Positions 17,631 through 25,348 of a DNA stretch of 64,000 nucleotides are shown here, one piece after another; the stretch's first letter is position 1; each line of letters starts with the position of its first letter. The DNA lies in NCBI RefSeq assembly GCF_014699115.1, contig NZ_JACXAD010000004.1:224306-288305 (forward strand). Direction: 5' to 3'. The notes under the pieces are model-generated. The model made no database searches and was not told the DNA's origin. It saw only the letters and a list, made by a program, of their open reading frames with translations. This DNA comes from Hymenobacter montanus. GTDB taxonomy: Bacteria > Bacteroidota > Bacteroidia > Cytophagales > Hymenobacteraceae. Made by a program: the position numbers and the translations under genes.

Positions 17631-19523
17631 TCATCCGATTTTCTTACCAGCCATGGCCTGCTGAATGGAGATGTTCATCACCCGCTCGGCGTAGGGACGG
17701 GTTAGCTCATCGAGCTCGTCCATAGCTTTGAGGATGGGGTCGCGCTCGGTACCAGCCAGGGCGGCGCGTACCCGCTCGACTTGCGCCTCCGTAGCGGCCA
17801 GCTCGGTTTCGGTGAGGTGCTCGCGGTTTTTGCGGGTGAAGTTGCTGACCTGATACAGCAACTGCTCGGCGGCGGTGCGGGCCTCGATGAGCAGGCGAGT
17901 GGCCACGTCTTCCTTAGCATTCACGAGCGAGTCCATCAGCATTTGCTCGACTTGCTCGTCGGTCAGGCCGTACTGGGGCTTGATTTCAACTTGCTGCCGG
18001 GTGTTGGAGCGTAGCTCAATGGCTTCCACCTGAAGAATACCATCGGCGTTCAGCAGGAAGTTAACGTCCACTTTGGGCAGGCCGGCCGGCATGGCGGGAA
18101 TGCCCTGGAGCGTGAATTCGCCGAGCTTGCGGTTCTGGCTCACCAGGTCGCGCTCGCCCTGGTAAACGGCAATTTTGAGGTTGACCTGGCCGTCGACGCT
18201 GGTCGTGTACTGGCGGCCGGCCTTAGTTGGGATTTTGGAGTTGCGCGGAATGATGGGGTCCAGCAGGCCCCCGAGCGTTTCAATGCCCAGGGTGAGCGGG
18301 GTAACGTCGAGCAGCAGCACGTCGCGCCGGTTCCCGGCCAGAATGTCGGCCTGAATAGCGGCCCCCAGCGCCACCACTTCGTCCGGGTTAAGGGAACGGT
18401 TGGCGGGCTGGCCGAAGAACTCCGACACGGCTTCGTACACCAACGGCACCCGGGTGGAGCCGCCCACGAGCAGCACGGCATCGAGCTGAGTGGCCAGCTC
18501 GGCGGGTTCGGGCCCCAGTTTGGCATCCTGAACGGCCTGGCGGCAGGCCGCGATGGTGCGGTCCACCAGCGGGCGAATAAGGCCGTTGAACTGGGTGCGG
18601 GTGAGGTCGACGGCGAAAACCTGGCCGCTTTCGTCGGTTAGCTGCGTGGTGAAGTCGTCGTGCTGGCTGAGGTATTTCTTCGCCATTTCGGCGGCCAGAC
18701 GCAGCTGCTGCTGCAGGGGCGGGCTGGCCCGGAAAGCCGCCGGCAGGCTGAAGGCGGCCATCCAGTGCTCGGTTACTACCCGGTCGAAGTCGTCGCCGCC
18801 GAGGTAGGTGTCGCCGTTGGTGCTCAGCACTTCGAAGATGCCCTGCTGAATGCGGAGGATGCTGATATCGAAGGTGCCGCCCCCGAGGTCGTACACGGCC
18901 ACGGTCTTTTCCTCGTTGGGGTGGAGGCCGATGCCATAGGCCAGGGCGGCCGCCGTGGGCTCGTTCACGATGCGCAGCACTTCGAGCCCGGCCAGGCGGC
19001 CGGCATCGCGGGTGGCCTGGCGCTGGGAGTCGTTGAAGTACGCCGGCACCGTGATGACGGCGCGGTTCACGGGCGTTTTGAGGGCGTGCTCGGCCCGGGC
19101 CCGGAGCTCTTGCAGAATAGTCGCCGACAGCTCGATGGGCGAGAAGAACCGGTCGTCGACGCGAATTTTGACCAGCCCTTCCGAGTTGTCGTCGATGACT
19201 TTGTAGCCGAGCTGGGTGGCGTGGGTGCCCAGGTCGCGGTAGCTTTTGCCCAGCAGGCGCTTCACCGAGTAGATGGTGCGCTGCGGGTCGGTGAGGAGGA
19301 ACTCGCGGGCTTCGGCGCCGATGACCGGTTCGGCCCCATCGGTAGGAAAATGCACTACCGACGGCACGATGCTGCCCCGGCCCTGGTCATTGATGGCCAC
19401 GGGCTGCCGGCTGTCGGGGTGCACATAAGCTACCAGGCTGTTGGTAGTGCCCAGGTCGATGCCCACAATGATTTCTTCCTGCTGGAAGGTGCCGGTGGCG
19501 AGATTAATAGCGACGGTGGCCAT
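17631..19523 (-). CDS. hscA: Hsp70 chaperone, HscA-like
   Basis: 630 residues with the full Hsp70 layout: the ATPase domain shows [62 protein letters not shown] and [12 protein letters not shown]; a substrate-binding domain and a short lid follow. The start [20 protein letters not shown] and the lack of the long DnaK EEVD-like tail fit the HscA branch, which helps deliver Fe-S clusters from IscU. No isc genes are adjacent, so the role is inferred. The ATG at 19523 gives the family start; the upstream in-frame ATG would add 35 unconserved residues that include the promoter. Confidence 0.85.
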   Translation of the reverse strand: MATVAINLATGTFQQEEIIVGIDLGTTNSLVAYVHPDSRQPVAINDQGRGSIVPSVVHFPTDGAEPVIGAEAREFLLTDPQRTIYSVKRLLGKSYRDLGTHATQLGYKVIDDNSEGLVKIRVDDRFFSPIELSATILQELRARAEHALKTPVNRAVITVPAYFNDSQRQATRDAGRLAGLEVLRIVNEPTAAALAYGIGLHPNEEKTVAVYDLGGGTFDISILRIQQGIFEVLSTNGDTYLGGDDFDRVVTEHWMAAFSLPAAFRASPPLQQQLRLAAEMAKKYLSQHDDFTTQLTDESGQVFAVDLTRTQFNGLIRPLVDRTIAACRQAVQDAKLGPEPAELATQLDAVLLVGGSTRVPLVYEAVSEFFGQPANRSLNPDEVVALGAAIQADILAGNRRDVLLLDVTPLTLGIETLGGLLDPIIPRNSKIPTKAGRQYTTSVDGQVNLKIAVYQGERDLVSQNRKLGEFTLQGIPAMPAGLPKVDVNFLLNADGILQVEAIELRSNTRQQVEIKPQYGLTDEQVEQMLMDSLVNAKEDVATRLLIEARTAAEQLLYQVSNFTRKNREHLTETELAATEAQVERVRAALAGTERDPILKAMDELDELTRPYAERVMNISIQQAMAGKKIG

Positions 19524-19591
19524 AAGGTATGAGTGAGAGCTGCGCCAATCGGCAGCACAGAAAAATATAAAAAGCGCCCTGCCCCGCCCTG

Positions 19592-19599
19592 CAAAAGTA
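19592..19599 (-). promoter_or_regulatory. Bacteroidota -7 box of the hscA-like gene
   Basis: On the minus strand TACTTTTG fits TAnnTTTG and lies 69 bases upstream of the ATG at 19523. A TTG on the same strand sits about 25 bases further upstream (19625-19627), close to the -33 spacing. Confidence 0.5.
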
Positions 19600-19833
19600 G
19601 CGGCCAAAGCTGTCTGAGCTTGAAACAAGGCGGGTTCCGAACAGATGGGAGGGTATACGCGAAAATATTTTTAGCGAAATACAGTCCAGCATCAAACCGA
19701 AATGGAGTAACTCTCCGTAGGTATAGGATAATCGACAGTTACAAGCCCTATCAGACGCATTTTATGGGATTTGCATTAGTACTGTTCGAAGAATTTCAAT
19801 AATATTTTTCTTTCATTCAACCCATTACACCGC

Positions 19834-22008
19834 ATGAAAAACCTGCTTACCCGTCCCCTTTTCCACGTTGCTCTACTCGCAACGTCGGTGGGAGGGATGC
19901 TTGCCTGGAGTGGCCAGCACAATCCACTGGAGGCTTCGAGCCACCGCGAAGCCCCGCTTATCGCCGACGACCCGCTAGCCGATAACACCGACCTCTACGC
20001 GTTTCGCTCGCCCGACTCGCCCGCTAACGACGCCGCGGCTAGTGTCACGATTATCGCCAACTACATTCCGCTGGAGCTGCCGCAAGGGGGCCCGAACTAC
20101 AACACGTTTGGTGAGAACGTGCGGTACGAAATTCACATCAAGAACAACGCGGCTACGGCTGGCGACGACATTACGTACCGCTTCACGTTCAGCCGTGCGA
20201 ACGAGGACCCGACCACGTTTTTTAACATTCGCCTGGGCAAGCAAAACCTGAAAACCACCTACACCTGCGAAAAAAGCGTCGGTGGGGGAGCTTTCACCAC
20301 CATCGTGACCAATGGCGTGGTGCCGCCGCCCAACGTGGGGCCGCGCTCGATTACTACGCCGGGCGCCGGCCTGGGGAGCACGTACAACGCCCTGATGGCC
20401 GCGGCCGTTCAGACCCTGCCCGACGGCACCAAAATTTTCTGCGGCCCCACCGACGACCCGTTCTTCGTGGACCTGGGCGGTATTTTTGACCTGGGCGGCG
20501 TGCGCGCTCCCGGGGCGGCCCGCGACGGCGTGGCCCGCAAAAACACGCATGCCATCGCGCTGCAAATTCCGGTGTCGGTGCTGAAAAAAGCCAGCGCGCC
20601 CGCCCTGACTTCGACGACCAACATCCTCGATGGTAACTACGTGATTGGCGTGTGGGCCTCGGCCAGCCGGCCTTCGACCCGGGTGCTGTCGGCCACGGGT
20701 GGGGCCTCGACCTACTCGGGCAGCTACGTGCAGGTTTCGCGTTTGGGCATGCCCCTGCTGAACGAGGTGATTAACCCCATTGGCGCGAAAGACGCCTGGA
20801 ACGCCGTAACGCCCTACGCCGAAGCAGCCGCGACGGATGACTACCTGTCGAACCCGGAGCTGGGCCTGTACGTGGCCGACAACACCCCGGCCCCCACGGC
20901 TGCCCCCAAGCCCCCGGGCCAGACTTACTTTGGCGAAGCCGTACCCGGCCTCGGTCCGCTACGCGTCCAGACCAAGTCGTTGGCTGGGCAGCCGCTGCTG
21001 GGCGGCGCTACCTTCGCCGGCTTCGACTTCCGTAACGGCGCGGCCGGTGTGAGCGGCCTGGCCGGTAATGCCCTGCTAAATGGGACGGCCCTGGCCCCGA
21101 TTGCCAGTGGTGGCTACGGCGAATACCTGCTGCGGGCGGGTAAGCCTCGCTCAGTCGACATTCTGCCCATCTTCCATACGGGGGTACCCAATGCCATTCC
21201 TTACCAGCTGGCTACCGGCAAAGCGGGCAACCCGCTGGCGGCGGGCAAGCCCTTCATCAACAACTTCCTGCTGGTGGGCGGCTCGCCCGGCAACCCCGGC
21301 GGCGACATGCTACGCCTGAACATGGCCGTACCGCCGACGACCCGCAACTCGGCTGATTTCAGCTCGGAGGGCCTGCTGTACGCCGCTGTGCTGGGCCTGA
21401 CGGACCCGCGCTTCAACGCCAGCAGCGCGCTGCAGTTCATTCCTAACATGGATGGCTTTCCCAACGGGCGCCGCCTGGAAGACGACGTAACGCGCATCGA
21501 GCTGCAGGCCGTGGGCGGGGTGGTATTGGCCGCCATTGGCCTGTGGTACGACGATTTTACCCCGACGACGGCCAGCCCGGTTACGGCCCAGCTGGGTGGC
21601 GTACTGGGTTTCAACGCCGGCATTACGGCCAACGACACCACTTTCCGGGCCGCTTTCCCGTACGTGCAAACGCCTTGGAGCGGTACCACGGCCCAGCGCA
21701 CGGCGTTGTCGCAGCGTTCGGGTGGCCTCGGCTTGTCGCCTAACCTGACGGTGGCTCAAGCCTACCCCAACCCCTTCAACGACCGCACTACATTGCACTT
21801 TGAGCTGCCCGCCCGGGCCAAGATGAGCGTTATCATCAGCGACCTGACGGGCCGCAGAGTGGCTATCGTGTCCAAGGAGAAGTCTTTTGCCCAGGGCACC
21901 AACGAAGTGCAGTGGCAGCCGGGCCCCGATGTGGCCCCCGGCCAGTACATTGCCACCCTGTACAACGGCGGAACCGTGGTACAATCGGTTCGCATCGAAC
22001 GCCAATAA
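19834..22008 (+). CDS. Secreted DUF4331 protein with type IX secretion sorting domain
   Basis: 724 residues. A signal peptide (FHVALLATSVGGMLAWSG) is followed by the DUF4331 opening ASSHREAPLIADDPLADNTD and LYAFRSPD. The C-terminal ~82 residues form a type A T9SS sorting domain (AYPNPFNDRTT near 643, ISDLTGRRVA, ending GQYIATLYNGGTVVQSVRIE). The protein is therefore exported by Sec, then carried across the outer membrane and attached or released. The biochemical function of DUF4331 is unknown to me. The TPR protein gene follows after a terminator-like hairpin; in other Bacteroidota the two tend to be neighbours. Confidence 0.88.
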   Translation: MKNLLTRPLFHVALLATSVGGMLAWSGQHNPLEASSHREAPLIADDPLADNTDLYAFRSPDSPANDAAASVTIIANYIPLELPQGGPNYNTFGENVRYEIHIKNNAATAGDDITYRFTFSRANEDPTTFFNIRLGKQNLKTTYTCEKSVGGGAFTTIVTNGVVPPPNVGPRSITTPGAGLGSTYNALMAAAVQTLPDGTKIFCGPTDDPFFVDLGGIFDLGGVRAPGAARDGVARKNTHAIALQIPVSVLKKASAPALTSTTNILDGNYVIGVWASASRPSTRVLSATGGASTYSGSYVQVSRLGMPLLNEVINPIGAKDAWNAVTPYAEAAATDDYLSNPELGLYVADNTPAPTAAPKPPGQTYFGEAVPGLGPLRVQTKSLAGQPLLGGATFAGFDFRNGAAGVSGLAGNALLNGTALAPIASGGYGEYLLRAGKPRSVDILPIFHTGVPNAIPYQLATGKAGNPLAAGKPFINNFLLVGGSPGNPGGDMLRLNMAVPPTTRNSADFSSEGLLYAAVLGLTDPRFNASSALQFIPNMDGFPNGRRLEDDVTRIELQAVGGVVLAAIGLWYDDFTPTTASPVTAQLGGVLGFNAGITANDTTFRAAFPYVQTPWSGTTAQRTALSQRSGGLGLSPNLTVAQAYPNPFNDRTTLHFELPARAKMSVIISDLTGRRVAIVSKEKSFAQGTNEVQWQPGPDVAPGQYIATLYNGGTVVQSVRIERQ

Positions 22009-22028
22009 GCCGCGCTGAGCACTGAGTG

Positions 22029-22077
22029 AAAAGAGCCGTCGTAGGGCCCGGGTTGGGACCAGCGGCGGCTCTTTTTT
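22029..22077 (+). terminator. Terminator after the DUF4331 gene
   Basis: AAAAGAGCCG (22029-22038) pairs with CGGCTCTTTT (22066-22075), followed by more T. It has the form of a Rho-independent terminator and lies just 30 bases before the TPR gene, so readthrough or a separate promoter must serve that gene. Confidence 0.75.
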
Positions 22078-22107
22078 AGTTGCTGCTCGCCCTTTATCCG
22101 TCCCACT

Positions 22108-23451
22108 TTGTCTTATGCTGCTTTGAAAAAGTATCTGTACCCTGGTTTCCTGGTGGTGTTCGGCCTGTTGGCCGCGGCCATCCTGATTTTCAAAAGGCCG
22201 ACCTCGCCGACCCCCGCGCTGAAGGAGCGGCACGGCGACCTCGCCGCGGGCCGGGAATGGCTGAATACCAAGGCGGCCATCGAGGGCCTGCTGGCCACGC
22301 TGCGCAGCAAGCCCGATGACCAGAAAAGCCGCTTGCTGCTGGCGCAGGCCTACATGCAAGAAGGCCGCGTAACCGGCGACCACCCCTATTACGACGGTGC
22401 CGCCATGCAATTGTTGGAGGAGGTGCTGCAAGCGGAGCCCGAAAACTTTGAAGCCCTGTGCTGCAAGGCTGCGCTGTGCCTCACCCAGCACCATTTTGCC
22501 CAAGGACTTGGCCTGGCCGAGCAAGCCCGGCAGCTCAACCCCAACAGCGGATTCGTATACGGACTGCTGACCGATGCCAACGTGGAGATGGGCCACTACG
22601 ACAAGGCCATTGAAATGGCCGACCGGATGAATGCCCTGCGCCCCGACCTGCCGGCCTACGCCCGGGTGAGCTACCTGCGCGAGATTCACGGCAACATGCC
22701 CGGCGCCATTAAAGCCATGGAAATGGCCACCAAAGCCGGCTACATCGGGCTGGAGCAAACCGAATGGACCCGCGTGGCCCTGGGCCACCTCTACGAAGTG
22801 AGCGGCGATACCGCCCGCGCTCGTCGCCACTACCTCATGGCCGTGGCCGCCCGGCCCGGCTACGCCTACGCCCTGGCTGGGCTGGGGCGCATGGCCGCCG
22901 TGCGCCAGGACTACGCCACCGCTATCAGGTTTTACCAGCAGGCACGCGTCACGGTGAAGGACTATGCCTTTGCTGATGAGCTGACCGACTTGTACCGCCT
23001 GAACGGCCAGCCCGAAGAGGCGAAAAAGATGGCGGAGGAGTCCATCGCCATGCTCGCCAGTGCCGCCAAGGAGGCCGATAGTAACGAGCAGCTCGGCCAC
23101 TATGCCGACCGTGAGCTGGCCTACGCCTACCTCAAAACCAACGAGCTGGACAAGGCCCTGGAGCACGCTAAAATCGAGTACGCCCGCCGACCCGACAACA
23201 TCGACGTGAACGAAACCATGGCCTGGGTGCTGTACCGGCGCGGCGAATTTGCCGAAGCGCAGAAATACATGCAGGTGGCCCGCCGCACCGGCTCACAGAA
23301 CCCGGTGCTGCTAGGCCGCGCCGGGCTTATTCTAAGCAAGCTGGGTAAAAAGACGGAAGGGCAAGCCCTGATTGAAAAGTCGCTAAAGATCGCGCCCTAC
23401 CTCAACCCCGAAATAGGGGCGGAAGGCAAGAAGCTACTGGCTGCCCGCTGA
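22108..23451 (+). CDS. Tetratricopeptide repeat protein, membrane anchored
   Basis: 447 residues. An N-terminal signal anchor (YLYPGFLVVFGLLAAAILIF) is followed by about eight helical TPR-like repeats (for example LLLAQAYMQEGRVTGDHPYY, LLTDANVEMGHYDKAIEMAD, ETMAWVLYRRGEFAEAQKYM). Function is probably protein-protein contact in the periplasm. No ATG is available near the start; TTG at 22108 (or 22123) fits the anchor, while the first in-frame ATG at about 22353 would remove it. It is placed after the DUF4331 gene, suggesting joint action. Confidence 0.82.
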   Translation: MSYAALKKYLYPGFLVVFGLLAAAILIFKRPTSPTPALKERHGDLAAGREWLNTKAAIEGLLATLRSKPDDQKSRLLLAQAYMQEGRVTGDHPYYDGAAMQLLEEVLQAEPENFEALCCKAALCLTQHHFAQGLGLAEQARQLNPNSGFVYGLLTDANVEMGHYDKAIEMADRMNALRPDLPAYARVSYLREIHGNMPGAIKAMEMATKAGYIGLEQTEWTRVALGHLYEVSGDTARARRHYLMAVAARPGYAYALAGLGRMAAVRQDYATAIRFYQQARVTVKDYAFADELTDLYRLNGQPEEAKKMAEESIAMLASAAKEADSNEQLGHYADRELAYAYLKTNELDKALEHAKIEYARRPDNIDVNETMAWVLYRRGEFAEAQKYMQVARRTGSQNPVLLGRAGLILSKLGKKTEGQALIEKSLKIAPYLNPEIGAEGKKLLAAR

Positions 23452-23551
23452 TTACTGGAGTGGGGCATCGCCTCAGCAAAGGACCGGCTCGTATCCAGCG
23501 CCGGCAGGCAGCTTTCGCACAGTAGTGAACCAATCGTGAAGATGGCCCCGA

Positions 23552-23586
23552 GCAAGCTGCTTGGCTACGCCGACCTTCAGTTCACA
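23552..23586 (-). repeat. Short intergenic repeat related to 38104-38140
   Basis: GCAAGCTGCTTGGCTACGCC followed by GACCTTCAGTTCACA is an inverted near-copy of the sequence at 38104-38140 (CACCGAACCGAAGGTCGGCG, then GAGCCAAGCAGCTTGCG). It looks like a fragment of a dispersed intergenic repeat. It lies in the 431-base gap between the TPR and HupE genes. Confidence 0.5.
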
Positions 23587-23671
23587 GCCTCGGCATGACG
23601 CTTTGCCAGTAGGCTCGGGTGGCGTGACGTTCGTGTAGCACGGCAGCGACTGCATACAACTACGTAATCCA

Positions 23672-23845
23672 GGTTGTGGAATAGTCGCGTAGCGGCGACC
23701 GGTGGGTAGAAGTTTAACCCGTGAACAACCCAGCGCCGCGTCGCGGTGGCAGAGCCGCCGAACGAGTCTGTCACCGCGACGCGGCTTTATCTCCGTTCCT
23801 GCTGCCTATTCTACCAACCTGTCGCCGCGCCGCGGCTATTCTGTA
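23672..23845. repeat. 190-bp palindromic element, copy B
   Basis: Outer arms GGTTGTGGAATAGTCGCG (left) and, inverted, CAGAATAGCCGCGGCGCGGC (right) match the ends of copies A and C. The inner arms GCCGCGTCGCGGTGGCAGAG (23734-23753) and CTGTCACCGCGACGCGGCT (23768-23786) form a strong stem. The element lies just upstream of the HupE/UreJ gene, about 40 bases before its ATG. Confidence 0.75.
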
Positions 23846-23882
23846 GTTTGAGTTACTTAATTTTTAAGATAACGCCTTCGAG

Positions 23883-24569
23883 ATGAAAGCACCTGGACCG
23901 TTGAGGGGGATGAACCTGTGCCGCCGTGCGGGGCTGGTGTTGCTGGTGCTGCTGGCCTTGCCGACGGCCGCCCACGTGCTCAACACGGACTTGGCCAAGC
24001 TGTCGCGGACGGAGATTTTCGGAACTTACCTGCGGTTGGGTTTCACGCACATCGTCCCGCTGGGGTTCGACCACCTGCTGTTTATCATCAGCCTCTACAT
24101 CCTCGAGCCGCGCTTGAAGCCGGTGCTGCTCCAGGCCACCGCGTTCACCCTCGCGCACTCCATCACGCTGGGGCTGGCTATGTATGGATTTATCCGGCCC
24201 CCCTCGTCCGTAATTGAGCCCATCATCGCGCTGTCCATCCTCTTTATGGCCGTTGAGAACATCATCACCGAACGCTTGAATCCGTGGCGGGTGGCCATCG
24301 TGTTCGGCTTTGGGCTGGTGCACGGCATGGGGTTCGCCAGCGCGCTGACCGGCCTGGGGCTGCCGCCACAAGATTACTTCGGCTCGCTCCTGTCCTTCAA
24401 TGCCGGCGTGGAGCTGGGCCAGGTGACCGTGATTCTACTCGCTTGGGCGCTGGTAGGCCGCTGGGCAGCCCATAAAAGCTGGTACAAGCAGCGGGTAGTT
24501 ATTCCCATTTCGGTGGTAATCGGGCTGGTAGCCGCTTACTGGACGGTAGAGCGCGTGTTCTTCGCCTAG
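23883..24569 (+). CDS. HupE/UreJ family membrane protein (putative nickel/cobalt permease)
   Basis: 228 residues with a cleavable-looking N-terminal signal (LVLLVLLALPTAAHV) and about six membrane segments. The family pattern is clear: FTHIVPLGFDHLLFIISLYI, ATAFTLAHSITLGLA and FGFGLVHGMGFASAL, each with conserved His/Asp residues that probably bind metal. HupE/UreJ members import nickel or cobalt, or work with TonB receptors in metal uptake; the exact metal here is unknown. The Cys/His-rich protein and the TonB receptor downstream on the same strand support a metal role. Confidence 0.85.
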   Translation: MKAPGPLRGMNLCRRAGLVLLVLLALPTAAHVLNTDLAKLSRTEIFGTYLRLGFTHIVPLGFDHLLFIISLYILEPRLKPVLLQATAFTLAHSITLGLAMYGFIRPPSSVIEPIIALSILFMAVENIITERLNPWRVAIVFGFGLVHGMGFASALTGLGLPPQDYFGSLLSFNAGVELGQVTVILLAWALVGRWAAHKSWYKQRVVIPISVVIGLVAAYWTVERVFFA

Positions 24570-24606
24570 AGCAGCTCTCCGCCGTGTACATGGCGCGGAG
24601 AGGGGC

Positions 24607-24772
24607 ACCTCACCCCCGGCCCCTCTCCTCAGGAGAGGGGAGCCAGACGGTAGGAACACGGATCGAAAAAAGGAATTAAGAAGTAGAGTCAGCGTCCCGC
24701 TTAGAGCGGTTTTCCCATTCTGCCCCTACCATCAGGCTCCCCTCTACTGGGGAGAGGGGCCGGGGGTGAGGT
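24607..24772. repeat. CTCCCCTCTCC inverted repeats (dispersed family)
   Basis: ACCTCACCCCCGGCCCCTCT plus CC (24607-24628) is perfectly inverted at 24751-24772. Each arm is next to a local hairpin (CCCCTCTCCTCAGGAGAGGG, and CTCCCCTCTACTGGGGAGAG). Between them lies TTAGAGCGGTTTTC, a motif also seen at 42424 and 56101. Related units occur at 41697-41829 and 56103-56216. The segment fills the space between the HupE gene and the small Cys/His-rich gene. Confidence 0.75.
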
Positions 24773-24804
24773 TTTTCCGACGCGACATTATTTTATAAAC
24801 CAAC

Positions 24805-25200
24805 ATGTTACGCTCTCTGCTCGCCGTGCTGCTTTTAGCCAACTACCTGCTGGTAGTCGGCACCGGCCTGGCGATACAGCGACCCGCCGCTCCATCGTTT
24901 TCCACCGCGCACCCTTACGTCCACAGCCACCGCTGCCAACAGCAGAACTACCTGCGGCTCGATTGCTTCGAGCAATGCAACGGCCATCAGCAAGCGGCCC
25001 AGGCCAAACTACCCGTTGGCGCCGGTCTTCATTTTCTGGCCCAATTGAAGGGCCTTGATGCGCACTGCGCGGCAGAACCAGGCTTGTTGCTGCCACCAAG
25101 GCCGTTGCGACGTGCCCTGACGACTGAGCCGCGAGTATCAGGAGCTGCGGTAGAAGCCGGATTCGGGAGCCTTGATTACCCACCACCCCGCCGGGGATAA
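24805..25200 (+). CDS. Small secreted Cys/His-rich protein
   Basis: 131 residues with a signal peptide (LRSLLAVLLLANYLLVVGTG). The mature N-terminus is dense in possible metal ligands: His36, His40, His42, Cys44, Cys54, Cys58, His61, then His87 and Cys88 (HPYVHSHRCQQQ, LDCFEQCNGHQ). The C-terminal part is Arg/Pro-rich and low in structure. Its position between a HupE/UreJ permease and a TonB receptor with a His-rich plug suggests a periplasmic metal-binding or relay protein. I do not know a named family for it, so the role is inferred. Confidence 0.7.
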   Translation: MLRSLLAVLLLANYLLVVGTGLAIQRPAAPSFSTAHPYVHSHRCQQQNYLRLDCFEQCNGHQQAAQAKLPVGAGLHFLAQLKGLDAHCAAEPGLLLPPRPLRRALTTEPRVSGAAVEAGFGSLDYPPPRRG

Positions 25201-25348
25201 GCCGATTGCGGTTGCCGCCAGGGTGCAAGCCCAGCGTTCAGCCATTCTGCGCGCCCGCCAGCAAGTGGGCGTCTACTCGTCTTATTCTTAATTGAACGCG
25301 GTGATTTGGGTGTCTCGACGCCCGGCCCGCGTCGTATTTCCCGGCTTT

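Noticed and set aside
17631..19523. Calling the Hsp70 DnaK
   Set aside because: The N-terminal extension before [10 protein letters not shown] and the shorter C-terminus fit HscA better; no dnaJ or grpE is adjacent.
21310..23166. 618-codon open frame on the minus strand
   Set aside because: Antisense to the DUF4331 and TPR genes in a GC-rich genome; composition is low in hydrophobic pattern and rich in Gly/Val/His as expected of a shadow frame.
23883..24569. Cobalamin riboswitch upstream of the HupE/TonB genes
   Set aside because: Looked for but no B12-box-like sequence was seen; the upstream space is filled by the 190-bp element.
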